Positions 1 to 7,899 of a stretch of 64,000 nucleotides of DNA are shown here, piece after piece. The DNA comes from Desulfobacteraceae bacterium (GTDB lineage Bacteria > Desulfobacterota > Desulfobacteria > Desulfobacterales > Desulfolunaceae). Both the position numbers and the translations under genes were made by a program. The notes under the pieces were generated by a model. That model ran no database searches. It worked only from the letters and a program-made list of their open reading frames with translations, and was not told the DNA's origin. The stretch spans positions 1 to 64,000 of the forward strand of contig JABXKT010000005.1 in the NCBI GenBank assembly GCA_013619155.1. Reading direction: 5' to 3'. Positions within the stretch are counted from its first letter, which is position 1. Each line of letters starts with the position of its first letter.

Positions 1-29
1 GGATAAAAGAGCCTCCGCAACCAGCTTTC

Positions 30-44
30 GAGGTGGCACACCTC
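30..44. repeat. short inverted repeat in the leader of the K+ transporter gene
   Basis: GAGGTG-GCA-CACCTC is a perfect 6-bp stem with a 3-base loop. The surrounding text (agcctccgc..., ...cgccgaaggc...) resembles worn ends of the GCCTCCGGCGGCC repeat family found elsewhere in the window. The first 130 bases hold no gene I can support. Confidence 0.35.
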
Positions 45-130
45 GCCGCCGAAGGCACGTTTTTCCAAAGTTTTTGACTGGGGTCAGGTGCCAATTGCCA
101 TGATTTCCCCACTCTGGTAGGTAAAGGGGC

Positions 131-1516
131 ATGAAGCCTATTACCCACCAGTGGACAGCTGTGATTCGAAAGCAGTCGCCTGCGCGACTCCTCCTTTTCT
201 CCTTTATGACCATGATCGCATTCGGCACCCTGCTGCTGATGCTTCCCGCGTCGTCGCGTACGGGGACGATTCCCTTTGTGGACGCCTTGTTTACCGCCAC
301 ATCGGCAGGCTGTGTCACGGGACTGTCGGTGCTGGACGTGGCCGAGACCCTGACTCCCTTCGGCCAGGGTGTGCTCCTGGCCTTGATCCAGCTGGGGGGG
401 CTCGGCATCATGACCCTCTCCACCCTGTTGATCCTGGGCACCCGAGGGCGTGTAGGATTTGCCGGGAACCTGATTATCCAGGACAGCTTCACCCACAGCG
501 GGAAAAAACACCCCTCCTCCATCTTGCGGGCGGTTATCCAGGTGACCGTGGCTATAGAACTGCTGGGGGCACTTCTTCTCTTCTGTCGGTTTTATCCCGG
601 GACGCCCTCCCTGAGCCAGGCTGTGTGGCTCTCTCTCTTTCACAGCGTCAGTGCCTTTTGTAATGCTGGATTTGCCCTCTATCCCGACAGCCTGACCCAG
701 TTTCGGGGGGATCTTCTCGTCAATGGCACCGTCTCATTTCTCATTATCGCTGGGGGACTGGGTTTTTTGGTGATCTCGGAACTCACCGGGGAGGTGGGCC
801 CCGGCAGGCGGTGGCGATGGGCGCGGATGAGTCTCCATACGCGTCTGGTGGTCACCACCTCACTACTCCTCCTCTTATCCGGTACCCTTATCACCCTCTT
901 TTTGGAGTGGCACAACACCTTGAAAGGGTTGCCCCTTATGGAAAAAGGGGTGGCAGCCTTCTTTCAATCGGTGACCCTTCGCACGGCGGGATTCAATACC
1001 CTCGATTTTAGTGCCATGACCAACGGGACCCTTTTTCTCTCCATGATCTTTATGTTTATCGGAGCCTCTCCAGGCTCCTGCGGTGGCGGGGTGAAAACCA
1101 CCACCATCGCCACCCTATTCTTCATGGGGCGGAGCCGGTTTAAAGGGGCCGACCATGTTGACGCCTTTTCTCGTACCATTCCCGATAAGAGTGTGGAGAA
1201 GGCCACCCATCTCATGATGATGGCCTTTCTCGTGGTGATCCTGGGGACCTTGGTGCTCCTCTCCAGTGAAATGGGAATGCTCACCCACTTAGAGAGTCGA
1301 GGTCGCTTTATCGAACTTCTCTTCGAAAGCATCAGTGCCTTTGGCACCGTGGGGCTCTCCATGGGGGTAACCCCCACCCTCTCCACTGTGGGCCGTCTCT
1401 GTGTCACCGTCTTGATGCTTGTGGGGCGTATCGGCCCCATGGTCGTGGCCGTGGCCATCAGCCGGGAACAATCCCCCCCCCTTCGATGGGCCGAAGAGGA
1501 TATTATGATTGGTTAG
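131..1516 (+). CDS. ktrB: TrkH/KtrB-family potassium transporter, membrane subunit
   Basis: Integral membrane subunit of a K+ uptake system, expected in the inner membrane. The 461 residues show the four pore-loop repeats of the superfamily, each centred on a filter glycine: CVTGL (about residue 61), CNAGF (about 176), TAGFN (about 287) and GTVGL (about 419). The GASPGSCGGGVKTTT segment between the third and fourth repeats is also typical. The length and the short N-terminus fit KtrB better than TrkH, but both names are possible. The partner KtrA/TrkA cytoplasmic subunit is not visible in this window and may lie upstream. The ATG follows AAAGGGGC. The gene ends at a bidirectional terminator facing the next gene. 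Confidence 0.9.
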   Translation: MKPITHQWTAVIRKQSPARLLLFSFMTMIAFGTLLLMLPASSRTGTIPFVDALFTATSAGCVTGLSVLDVAETLTPFGQGVLLALIQLGGLGIMTLSTLLILGTRGRVGFAGNLIIQDSFTHSGKKHPSSILRAVIQVTVAIELLGALLLFCRFYPGTPSLSQAVWLSLFHSVSAFCNAGFALYPDSLTQFRGDLLVNGTVSFLIIAGGLGFLVISELTGEVGPGRRWRWARMSLHTRLVVTTSLLLLLSGTLITLFLEWHNTLKGLPLMEKGVAAFFQSVTLRTAGFNTLDFSAMTNGTLFLSMIFMFIGASPGSCGGGVKTTTIATLFFMGRSRFKGADHVDAFSRTIPDKSVEKATHLMMMAFLVVILGTLVLLSSEMGMLTHLESRGRFIELLFESISAFGTVGLSMGVTPTLSTVGRLCVTVLMLVGRIGPMVVAVAISREQSPPLRWAEEDIMIG

Positions 1517-1540
1517 GTGTATGTAAGAGAAGGGATGAAA

Positions 1541-1567
1541 AAGCCCCCCGGCCGGGTGGCTTTTTTT
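1541..1567. terminator. bidirectional terminator between convergent genes
   Basis: AGCC..CCCGGCCGGG..GGCT forms a GC-rich stem flanked by an A-run on the left and a T-run on the right. It can therefore stop transcription from both the K+ transporter (plus) and the MscS-like gene (minus), whose coding regions are only about 55 bases apart. Confidence 0.8.
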
Positions 1568-1572
1568 GCCCC

Positions 1573-3273
1573 TTACCTTCGAAGGCCCCCTTTTTCTTGC
1601 CCCTGCACCTGTACCGCCATGCGGTGGGTGGGAAGTTCCCAGCCCCACTCCTGGGCGGTCTCTAAACAGAACTGCTCCAGGGCCATGCGGATGAGGGGGT
1701 GGTCCTTGGCGCAGCCGCCGGGAAAATCGGCGAGAATCGTGAGCTCTAAGAAGGAGGGGAGGGTGCGCCGATAGCAGACCTGAAGCGCTTTTAGCCCCCA
1801 GGATGTGGCGGCGAGGCGTGTGCGAAGGCCTGTGGCCAGTTGGTCGGGAAGGGCGGTGGTGGCCCCGTTTCGGTGGGTGAGGGCAAGGCGGAAATGGGAT
1901 TCCAGGCGGAATCCCCCGGAGAGGTTGGTGGGAGCCATGGCGAGGAAGGCGGATGGAGGCAAGTGCTTGACGGCTCCACCCAGGAGGCGCAGGCCGATGA
2001 ATTCAGGACTCTGAACCGTCACTTCGGCATGGGTGGCATCGGATAGCAGCACCCAGTCTCCGCATCGTGAGGGAAACCAGGGCTCATCGGGGTGGCACGG
2101 TCGAGATCGCAGGGTGAATAGGTCGTTTAGGGGCAGACGCAAGAGGCCCCCCTGGAGCGCCTCGTTGTTTAGTTCAGAGTGGAGGTTAATGTGGGTGACC
2201 CGGTAAGGGACCCCCTGGTAGATGATACGCTCCCCTTCACGTACCGTCCCCAGATTGAGGAGCATGCGGCCCTGTCCCCACACCCTGGGGATCGCCTCCT
2301 TGGAGGCCCAGAGGAGGCCGAGGATGAAGATCAGCACGATGGAGAGGAGAACCCAGTCACTCACCAGGTAGAGGGTGGCGACGGTGGCCAGTAGGGCGAG
2401 TATGAGGGTGACGATGAGGTAAGAGAGGTCAAAGACCCGGGTATAGATGGTCTGGGCGTGTTTGTGGGTATGGCTGTGTCTCTGAATTACTCCCCGGAGT
2501 TTGCTCATGCCAAAGAGGATGCCGAATATGACGCCAAGGACCGTGAGCAAATTTCGTCCCCGACTCTTGAAGAAGAGACGGGTGAAGTCCTGTATGGATT
2601 CTGAGAGGCTCCGTTTTCCCTTTTTTTTCTCGTCGAGCTTCAACTCGACGAGTCCCTTAAGGGAGGTGAGCTCTTGGTGGCGGTAACGCCATTTTGAGGT
2701 GAGGGCCTCTAAATGCTCGCTGAGAGAGTCCGTCAGTCCCGAATGCATCTGGAGGTTGGCGATGTTGGTCAGGGCCCTTTGGGCTTGGTGTAACTCCCCA
2801 TTATACACCTCCAAGGTGTTGCGGAGTCCCTGAATTTCCCGGGGTCTGGCCGTTATATGCTTCATCTCTCGGATGAGGGGGGCCAAAAGCTCCGTGAGTT
2901 CGTTGCTCCACTGGAAACTCTCCTTTTTTTTACCCGATTGGATGGCGGGCTTATCCACCCCCGTGGCCAGTTGCTCGAACCCCTCTTCCAGGGCGGTCAG
3001 TCGTATGGTGAGCCGGTCGATACGATTTCGGTACCACGCCTCTTTCCCCAGGGACGCGGGGCTTGCCAGGGCCCGTTGATCGTCTGCGAGTTCATTTTTT
3101 ACCTGGGCGATGGTGGCGATGAGGTTGGTGAGATTCTCAAGTTTACGGGAGGGGGCCTCCTGGGGGAGCGGGGCAGAGACCTCTGCGGAAAGGGGCGGAG
3201 ATATAAGGGGGGTGCCGACCCCAAGGACGATGGCTGTAAGAGTGATCAGGGCATATCGGACGGGTTGTATCAT
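1573..3273 (-). CDS. MscS-like (KefA-type) membrane protein, probable
   Basis: About 566 residues. An N-terminal signal segment (MIQPVRYALITLTAIVLG) is followed by a charged, probably coiled-coil periplasmic region to about residue 215. Three hydrophobic helices follow (about 230-330; LLTVLGVIFGILFGM, VFDLSYLIVTLILALLATVATL, WVLLSIVLIFILGLL). Then comes a soluble domain beginning with a beta-rich stretch (VREGERIIYQGVPYRVTHI) placed like the MscS beta domain. That order resembles large mechanosensitive channels, but I do not see a clear MscS pore-helix signature, so the family call is tentative. The start at 3273 is preferred over one 39 bases upstream because CGGAGG sits 4 bases before it. 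The gene stands alone. Confidence 0.6.
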   Translation of the reverse strand: MIQPVRYALITLTAIVLGVGTPLISPPLSAEVSAPLPQEAPSRKLENLTNLIATIAQVKNELADDQRALASPASLGKEAWYRNRIDRLTIRLTALEEGFEQLATGVDKPAIQSGKKKESFQWSNELTELLAPLIREMKHITARPREIQGLRNTLEVYNGELHQAQRALTNIANLQMHSGLTDSLSEHLEALTSKWRYRHQELTSLKGLVELKLDEKKKGKRSLSESIQDFTRLFFKSRGRNLLTVLGVIFGILFGMSKLRGVIQRHSHTHKHAQTIYTRVFDLSYLIVTLILALLATVATLYLVSDWVLLSIVLIFILGLLWASKEAIPRVWGQGRMLLNLGTVREGERIIYQGVPYRVTHINLHSELNNEALQGGLLRLPLNDLFTLRSRPCHPDEPWFPSRCGDWVLLSDATHAEVTVQSPEFIGLRLLGGAVKHLPPSAFLAMAPTNLSGGFRLESHFRLALTHRNGATTALPDQLATGLRTRLAATSWGLKALQVCYRRTLPSFLELTILADFPGGCAKDHPLIRMALEQFCLETAQEWGWELPTHRMAVQVQGQEKGGLRR

Positions 3274-3451
3274 GGGGCCTCCGGGGCAAAGGGCGACATT
3301 AACGGGTGGCATGGTCTCTGCGCCCGTTTATCGACGTGGATTCAAAACACCTATGCCATTGTGTATTCAAAAGTCAAGGTGCGGTGTGTCCTAGTTTGCT
3401 GAAATAGTATTGAAAAGAGGATGGGGGTCAATGATCTTCCGCTGTTTTTTT

Positions 3452-3471
3452 CTTTACAATTGCTTTACAAT
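3452..3471. promoter_or_regulatory. 11-bp-period direct repeat in the promoter region of the aldolase gene
   Basis: The 9-mer CTTTACAAT occurs twice, separated by TG, giving a period of 11 bp (one helical turn). It lies in an AT-rich stretch (about 3440-3500) about 210 bp upstream of the aldolase start, within the 404-base gap after the divergent MscS-like gene. It could be an operator or overlapping -35-like elements. No clean sigma-70 promoter with correct spacing was found. Confidence 0.35.
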
Positions 3472-3677
3472 ATTAAAATATATTGCGTTCGTAAAAAGTC
3501 AGTTTGTTCTGTTGTGGAGGCACGACAGGCTTTTTTACTGGAGTGACGATGCGCTTGTTTAATATAGATGAATAAGCGTAAAACGTTGGCAGTATCGGCT
3601 TTTTACATGTTTTTCAACCGCAACGAGAGGGGCACTTAGGTCCCTAATATACTTTTTCAAGGAGAAGAAGAGAGCCC

Positions 3678-4949
3678 ATGTCTGACTTTGATAGCGCACT
3701 CAAAATTGGCCGTCCCCCCACAGTAGCCACACTCTTTCCCAACTCCCGAGCTCTGTTGGTCAGTGGACGTTATATTGATCGTGCCATGCGAAAGAAGGGT
3801 GGCGCCATGACCATTGCGGCCAATGGGCGTAGCCATCTTGTCATCCGTGGCGTTCTCGCTGCGGCTCAGCGTGCCGATGCCGCCATTATTATCGAGATCG
3901 CCAAGTCTGAAGGCGGTGCCAATGCATACTGTCCCACCAGTCTCTGGAATATGGCGAGGCAGGTGGATGCGGTGATGAACGAATTGGGCGTCACCGTTCC
4001 CGTGGCCATCCATACCGACCACTACGCCCTGAAGACCCCGGAAGATCTGGAGGCGGCCAAGGTGGAGATTCCCTCCATCTTCGATGCGGGCATTACCTCC
4101 ATCGCCATCGATGCCTCTCATCAGCCCGATGATGAAAACCTTCTCGCCAATATTGCCATCAGCCCTTTTATTCCCGAATGGGCAGGTCTTGAGACCGAGG
4201 TCGGTGAAATTAAAGGCGCCGAGGGGCTCTCGTCGGCCGCCGAGGCCCTGTTTTTGATTCAAGGGCTCAACGCCCACAATATCCATGCCGACTGGATTGC
4301 TCTGAACAACGGAACCACCCACGGCATCGAGGCGAGTGGCTCGGGTATCAACGTGGCACTGACCGAAGAGATCCACAAGGCTCTGGCCCCTTACGAAGTC
4401 TCAGGAGCCCAGCATGGCACCAGTGGCAATGATTCGGATCGCCTCCGAGGCATTGCGGCAAAGACCACCACCACCAAGGCCAACGTGGCCACGGCCCTCC
4501 AGCTCCTCTCTTGGGGTATGGAGGTCAATGAATTCGGCAATGCGGTGATGGATGCAAACGGCGATCTCATTAAGATCAAAGGGGAGGGGCTGAGCGAAGA
4601 GCTCTGGCTGGAGATGAAGGCGTGGGCCGATGAGAAAGGGATCAAGGGGAGTAACTTTAAGAAGCTGAACCTGCCTTTTGAAAATAAGATTCTGGCCCAG
4701 TCCCGAGAGGTCCGTGAGCGTATGGCCAAGCGTGTGGAGACGTTTACCTACACCCTATTGACCGAGGTGTTTAACGCCGAAGGTACCGGTACCCTATGCA
4801 TCGAGGATATCCTCGAGGTGGGCTCGTATAATCCCGGACCCAAAACCACGGTGAAAGAGGACAAGGCCGAGTGGACCGAAGCGAAAATTCGGGCCAAAGC
4901 AGCCCTTATCACCACCGATAAAGGACCCGAGGGGGATTTCGACGAATAA
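3678..4949 (+). CDS. fba: class II fructose-bisphosphate aldolase, long form
   Basis: Metal-dependent aldolase of glycolysis and gluconeogenesis (fructose-1,6-bisphosphate to DHAP and glyceraldehyde-3-phosphate), cytoplasmic. Visible motifs are the catalytic Asp and a metal His in HTDHY (about residue 114), DASH (about 150), the metal/loop glutamate in EVGEIKG (about 175) and the His in GAQHGTSG (about 252). At 423 residues it is longer than the roughly 290-360-residue E. coli or Bacillus types and matches the longer class II group. Substrate choice within class II cannot be decided from sequence alone. The ATG follows AAGGAGAAGAAGAG. A strong terminator follows, so this is a single-gene unit. 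Confidence 0.85.
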   Translation: MSDFDSALKIGRPPTVATLFPNSRALLVSGRYIDRAMRKKGGAMTIAANGRSHLVIRGVLAAAQRADAAIIIEIAKSEGGANAYCPTSLWNMARQVDAVMNELGVTVPVAIHTDHYALKTPEDLEAAKVEIPSIFDAGITSIAIDASHQPDDENLLANIAISPFIPEWAGLETEVGEIKGAEGLSSAAEALFLIQGLNAHNIHADWIALNNGTTHGIEASGSGINVALTEEIHKALAPYEVSGAQHGTSGNDSDRLRGIAAKTTTTKANVATALQLLSWGMEVNEFGNAVMDANGDLIKIKGEGLSEELWLEMKAWADEKGIKGSNFKKLNLPFENKILAQSREVRERMAKRVETFTYTLLTEVFNAEGTGTLCIEDILEVGSYNPGPKTTVKEDKAEWTEAKIRAKAALITTDKGPEGDFDE

Positions 4950-4979
4950 GCCCGTGATGGGATGTTGATGTTTTTTAGG

Positions 4980-5008
4980 GCGGCCCGGTGAATCTGGGCC
5001 GCTTTTTT
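4980..5008 (+). terminator. rho-independent terminator after fba
   Basis: GCGGCCC / GGGCCGC stem (4980-5002) with a 9-base loop, followed by six T. It lies 31 bases past the aldolase stop codon. Confidence 0.85.
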
Positions 5009-5036
5009 ATTGATTACCCCCTGCCTTGGAGGAGCC

Positions 5037-5579
5037 ATGCCCCTTGAATCCAGTCTGACCCATTCATATCCCCCCCCCAGAGAAAAAAAGTACTGCCCCT
5101 TTTGTGGAGGGCCCCTCTCCCGGCAGTTTGTGGAGGGGCGTCATCGACTCTACTGCGACGCCTGCGCCTCACCCCACTATGAAAATCCCGTCCCCGCCTC
5201 CTGCGTGGTGGTCATGGATGAGGGGACGGAGGTGCTTCTCGTGAAGCGTAATATTCCCCCCAAGAAGGGGATGTGGTGCCTTCCCGGGGGGTTTATGGAA
5301 CTTCATGAATCTCCGGAAGAGGCGGCCATGAGAGAGCTTCATGAGGAGGCGGGTATCTGTGGGCGTATAGAGACCCTCCTTGGGGTGACCACAAACGCCC
5401 ATCCCGATTATGGTACGGTTCTTCTCATGGGCTTTTTAGTGCACCATTGGGAGGGGGCGCCTGTGGCGGGAGACGATGCCGATGAGGCGCGTTTTTTTTC
5501 CCTGGAGGCCTTGCCTGAAATCGCGTTTCAGAGTCACCGGCATTTTATTCGGCGTTACCTGCTGACACGTCCTGTTTAG
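5037..5579 (+). CDS. Nudix hydrolase with N-terminal zinc ribbon
   Basis: Predicted cytoplasmic nucleotide-derivative pyrophosphatase of 180 residues. The N-terminal zinc ribbon (CPFCGG at about residue 20, CDAC at about 41) resembles that of NudC-type NADH pyrophosphatases. It is followed by the Nudix box GGFMELHESPEEAAMRELHEEAGI (written here as one known motif in two parts: GGFMELHESPEE and AAMRELHEEAGI), which supplies the Mg2+-binding glutamates. The substrate cannot be told from sequence. The start at 5037 is chosen because TTGGAGGAGCC precedes it. An in-frame GTG or ATG at 5010 lies inside the terminator tail of fba. Confidence 0.85.
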   Translation: MPLESSLTHSYPPPREKKYCPFCGGPLSRQFVEGRHRLYCDACASPHYENPVPASCVVVMDEGTEVLLVKRNIPPKKGMWCLPGGFMELHESPEEAAMRELHEEAGICGRIETLLGVTTNAHPDYGTVLLMGFLVHHWEGAPVAGDDADEARFFSLEALPEIAFQSHRHFIRRYLLTRPV

Positions 5580-5725
5580 ATTCAGGATTGTGAAGGTAAG
5601 GGGCGTTGTTTTTTCATAAAGTGCGCCTCAAAAGGGTGGGTGACGGCTCTTTTTTTTATCCCCTCTCTTTTTTCCTTAATGTTGTGGCAACTTTTGCCGA
5701 TGGCAAGATTAAGGAGAAAGATATC

Positions 5726-6181
5726 ATGCATGTACCGTCATACCAGATTAACAATGTTTTAAAGGTTTACAGCAAGCAGGTAAGCCAGGGTAAAGCATTG
5801 AATCATCAGAAAGATCTCGGTCTTGACAAGGCTCCGGCGCATGATAAGATTACCTTATCGCCGGAGGGTAAGCGCAAAGCCGTCATCGATAAGGTGGCTT
5901 CAGATATCATTAACCGTCTGACAACCCCCGATGCCTCCGTCAATAAGGGGGCCACCGTTGCCGCTCACAGCCGCCAGGAGAAAGGGCGAGATCCTGAGGT
6001 GGAGCGCAGGAAAAACGGTCAGTTCGTTTATAACTATATCGGTGAGGACAACGAAAAGACCACCAGTACCCTCTCTGTGGGAAGCAATGGGTTGGCGCCT
6101 TCTCAGGGGCGGGCCCTTGTGAACACCGGTACCCATGATGAGGGAACATCCTATCTGGAGGATAGCCATGAAAATCTCTGA
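5726..6181 (+). CDS. DVU0524-like FlgM-associated protein
   Basis: A 151-residue hydrophilic protein. The N-terminal motif YQINNVLKVYSKQVSQGK and the later KITLSPEGKRKAVIDKVASDII match my memory of the small motility-linked protein called DVU0524, which sits beside flgM in deltaproteobacteria. Its biochemical role is not known to me. The start at 5726 follows AAGGAGAAAGATATC. A start 120 bases upstream would add an unlikely hydrophobic leader. The stop overlaps the start of flgM by 14 bases, which indicates translational coupling and a shared role in flagellar gene control. Confidence 0.7.
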   Translation: MHVPSYQINNVLKVYSKQVSQGKALNHQKDLGLDKAPAHDKITLSPEGKRKAVIDKVASDIINRLTTPDASVNKGATVAAHSRQEKGRDPEVERRKNGQFVYNYIGEDNEKTTSTLSVGSNGLAPSQGRALVNTGTHDEGTSYLEDSHENL

Positions 6182-6473
6182 CTCAAACGCCAATTATGGG
6201 CGGCAACTCTATATGAGAGAGGTGTCTGAAACCACGCCGGTGAAACCGGGGGAGTCACCCAAGGGTGCGGAGCGCTCCTCTGGTGATAAGGTCACCCTTT
6301 CCAGAGATTCCCGGGATATGCAGATCGCTCGTGATGCGGTCATGAATACACCGGATATTCGTACCGAAAAGGTGGAGTCCCTTCGAAATGAAGTGAAGGC
6401 GGGGCGTTATGCCGTGCCTGCCGATAAGGTGGCCGATAAGATCATCGCCTCTGCCATTGATGAGTACGTGTAA
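6168..6473 (+). CDS. flgM: FlgM, anti-sigma-28 factor
   Basis: A small (101-residue) FlgM-family protein. FlgM binds the flagellar sigma factor FliA/sigma-28 and releases it once the hook is finished and FlgM is exported. The disordered, Ser/Lys-rich N-terminal half (with the VTLSRDSRDMQIARDAV segment at about 44-60) and the C-terminal helices (VESLRNEVKAGRYAVPADKVADKII) fit the family's sigma-binding region. The ATG follows GGAGGATAGCC and lies inside the end of the preceding gene. No other flagellar structural gene is nearby. Confidence 0.85.
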   Translation: MKISDSNANYGRQLYMREVSETTPVKPGESPKGAERSSGDKVTLSRDSRDMQIARDAVMNTPDIRTEKVESLRNEVKAGRYAVPADKVADKIIASAIDEYV

Positions 6474-6511
6474 AAAGAGGGCGGGGTATCCATTTTAGGG
6501 GGGAAGAGAAG

Positions 6512-6554
6512 GCACCGACGGGAAAAATTTTCCCATATGTTTAGGTGCTTTTTT
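6512..6554 (+). terminator. terminator after flgM
   Basis: GCACC (6512-6516) pairs with GGTGC (6544-6548) around an inner GGGAAAA/TTTTCCC stem, and six T follow. It separates flgM from the next gene. The remaining gap to 6812 also contains a GCCCGGT-GATA-ACCGGGC stem-loop at 6663-6680 without a T-run. Confidence 0.7.
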
Positions 6555-6812
6555 ATTTGGGGCTGATATCAAGCGCCTTTGTTATCAAGGGCTTTTGTGA
6601 CATTATTATCTTTGTTCGTGGTGTGGCATATATTTTGAAATAAGCCATGGGTGGAAGGCCTTGCCCGGTGATAACCGGGCGTGGCATACAGATCAATGCG
6701 ATGGGGCGTGTGATTGATACGTGTACCGGAACGGGTGCTTTCCATGGATCTCTGCAGGGCAGAGGCCCTCATGCATCCGGCACCGATAGATCCCATCCCA
6801 GAGGAGTCCACC

Positions 6813-7292
6813 ATGAAACTTCACTCTACGCAAGCCCTGGGGCCCACGGCATCCAGGGTGCCTGTGGGCACGGCGGGCACATCCGGTCAAGGGGGGGCCT
6901 CCTTTGATGAGGCCTTAACCCGGGCGACCCAGGCCAAGCATCTCCCGCCCGGAGGTATCTCTCCCTTATCTTCCGGATCCGTGCAGGCAGCGGCCCCCTT
7001 AGGAGAGATCCGGGCCACCATGCCGGCCATGGCCTCCCGGGTGGCATCACCCACGGCACAACGCACCGCAGCCCTTCTCGGCGTGTTGGAGGATTATTCT
7101 CAGAAGATGGGGGACGCGGATGTGCCCCTTAAAGAGATCGGGTCCCTGGTGGAGGCGCTGGGTTCTATGGCCACGGAGCTCTCCGCATCCTTGGCCGATG
7201 AGCCCGATCCGCGGATTCGAGAACTCGCCGAACAGAGTGCCACCCTGGCCGGCATCGAATCGGTGAAGTTCAGACGGGGCGATTACCTATAA
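6813..7292 (+). CDS. unknown protein, possibly flagellum-associated
   Basis: A 159-residue protein I do not recognise. The first half is low-complexity and rich in Gly, Ser, Thr, Pro and Ala (TASRVPVGTAGTSGQGGASF, LPPGGISPLSSGSV). The second half is predicted helical (QRTAALLGVLEDYSQKMGD, SLVEALGSMATELSASLADE, IRELAEQSATLAGIESVKF). There is no signal peptide or membrane segment. The disordered-then-helical layout resembles FlgM or FliK-type small flagellar proteins, and the flgM neighbour is suggestive, but this is inference only. The start at 6813 follows GAGGAGTCCACC. Confidence 0.55.
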   Translation: MKLHSTQALGPTASRVPVGTAGTSGQGGASFDEALTRATQAKHLPPGGISPLSSGSVQAAAPLGEIRATMPAMASRVASPTAQRTAALLGVLEDYSQKMGDADVPLKEIGSLVEALGSMATELSASLADEPDPRIRELAEQSATLAGIESVKFRRGDYL

Positions 7293-7371
7293 ATGATCGT
7301 AATGATTGATGCCTCTGCCGGGAATCGGTTTTTAAATCCACTTTAACCATAGAAGGTCGTGCGGTGAAAGC

Positions 7372-7474
7372 GCACCTCCGGTGGCCCTGCCGGGGGCCAA
7401 CCTTTTACAAAAGGTTGCCAAATAGGATTTAATAGTGACCATGACGGGGTCCTGGGGATTTATCTCCTGGCCGG
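7372..7474 (-). repeat. intergenic repeat family, copy A
   Basis: Read on the minus strand this copy runs GGCCAGGAGATAAATCCCC ... GTCACTATTAAATCC ... then an AACCTTTT-AAAAGGTT stem and CCCGGCAGGGCCACCGGAGG. It aligns closely with copy F (63515-63634). Both outer flanks carry CACTTTRACCATAGAA (left at about 7340; right at about 7710). The second flank is preceded by CCGCCGGAGGCC, a further repeat end at 7688. The whole 607-base gap between convergent genes (7293-7899) is built largely from these pieces. Confidence 0.75.
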
Positions 7475-7579
7475 GCGTGTCGATTTAATCGGAAAAACGT
7501 CTATTTTAGCCGTTTGCACCCCACCATAATACCTTAGGACTCTGGTAAGAAAATAAACATCCGAATTTCATGGGAATAC

Positions 7580-7617
7580 CGCTGTGATTTGTCTTAGGGG
7601 GACGAGGGGCAAAGTGC
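7580..7617 (+). repeat. second repeat block (GAGGCACGAGGGG-type), copy near A
   Basis: CCGCTGTGATTTG followed by GGGGGACGAGGGGCAAAGTGC is a diverged copy of the block seen at 23165, 43424 and 63717. All four copies point the same way on the plus strand. Confidence 0.55.
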
Positions 7618-7660
7618 AACGGTTACTTGCTTTCGGGGTGTTTTTGCCTAAGTGGCCTCG

Positions 7661-7687
7661 CCACCCTCGCCACCCTCGCCACCCTCG
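7661..7687. repeat. three tandem copies of the 9-mer CCACCCTCG
   Basis: Three perfect tandem units, immediately followed by the repeat-family end CCGCCGGAGGCC. The 9-base unit suggests slippage expansion inside the repeat element. Confidence 0.8.
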
Positions 7688-7822
7688 CCGCCGGAGGCCT
7701 TTTTTCTGGTCACTTTGACCATAGAATGCCAGTTCTTTTGAGACGGTCGCTACTCATCCTCTCAAATAGTGACGCCACGTTAAAAAATGGGTACGCCGAC
7801 TTCGTCGGTGGGTGATTTTTGT

Positions 7823-7870
7823 AAAAAAAATAGGCCCAAGTGAGTCGTTGAAACGACTCTCTTGGGCCTA
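7823..7870 (-). terminator. terminator of the cvpA-mazG-hisH-hisF unit
   Basis: A long stem, TAGGCCCAAG / CTTGGGCCTA, encloses a second one, AGTCGT-TGAA-ACGACT. Eight A at 7823-7830 give a T-run on the minus strand. A TAATTTTTT run on the plus side may make it work in both directions. Confidence 0.85.
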
Positions 7871-7899
7871 TAATTTTTTGGGCATGGATCATTGGCCCC

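Noticed and set aside
5682-5700. sigma-54 promoter before the DVU0524-like gene (TGGCAACTTTTGC)
   Set aside because: GG and GC are 8 bases apart instead of 10, so the spacing is wrong.
6620-6650. sigma-54 promoter before the unknown flagellar-like gene (TGGCATATATTTTGA)
   Set aside because: The -24 part and spacing fit, but the -12 GC is GA, a key mismatch. A single weak match is not enough.
7293-7899. CRISPR array or phage attachment site in the repeat-rich gap
   Set aside because: The repeats are not regularly spaced, have no unique spacers of constant length, and no cas, integrase or tRNA gene lies near.
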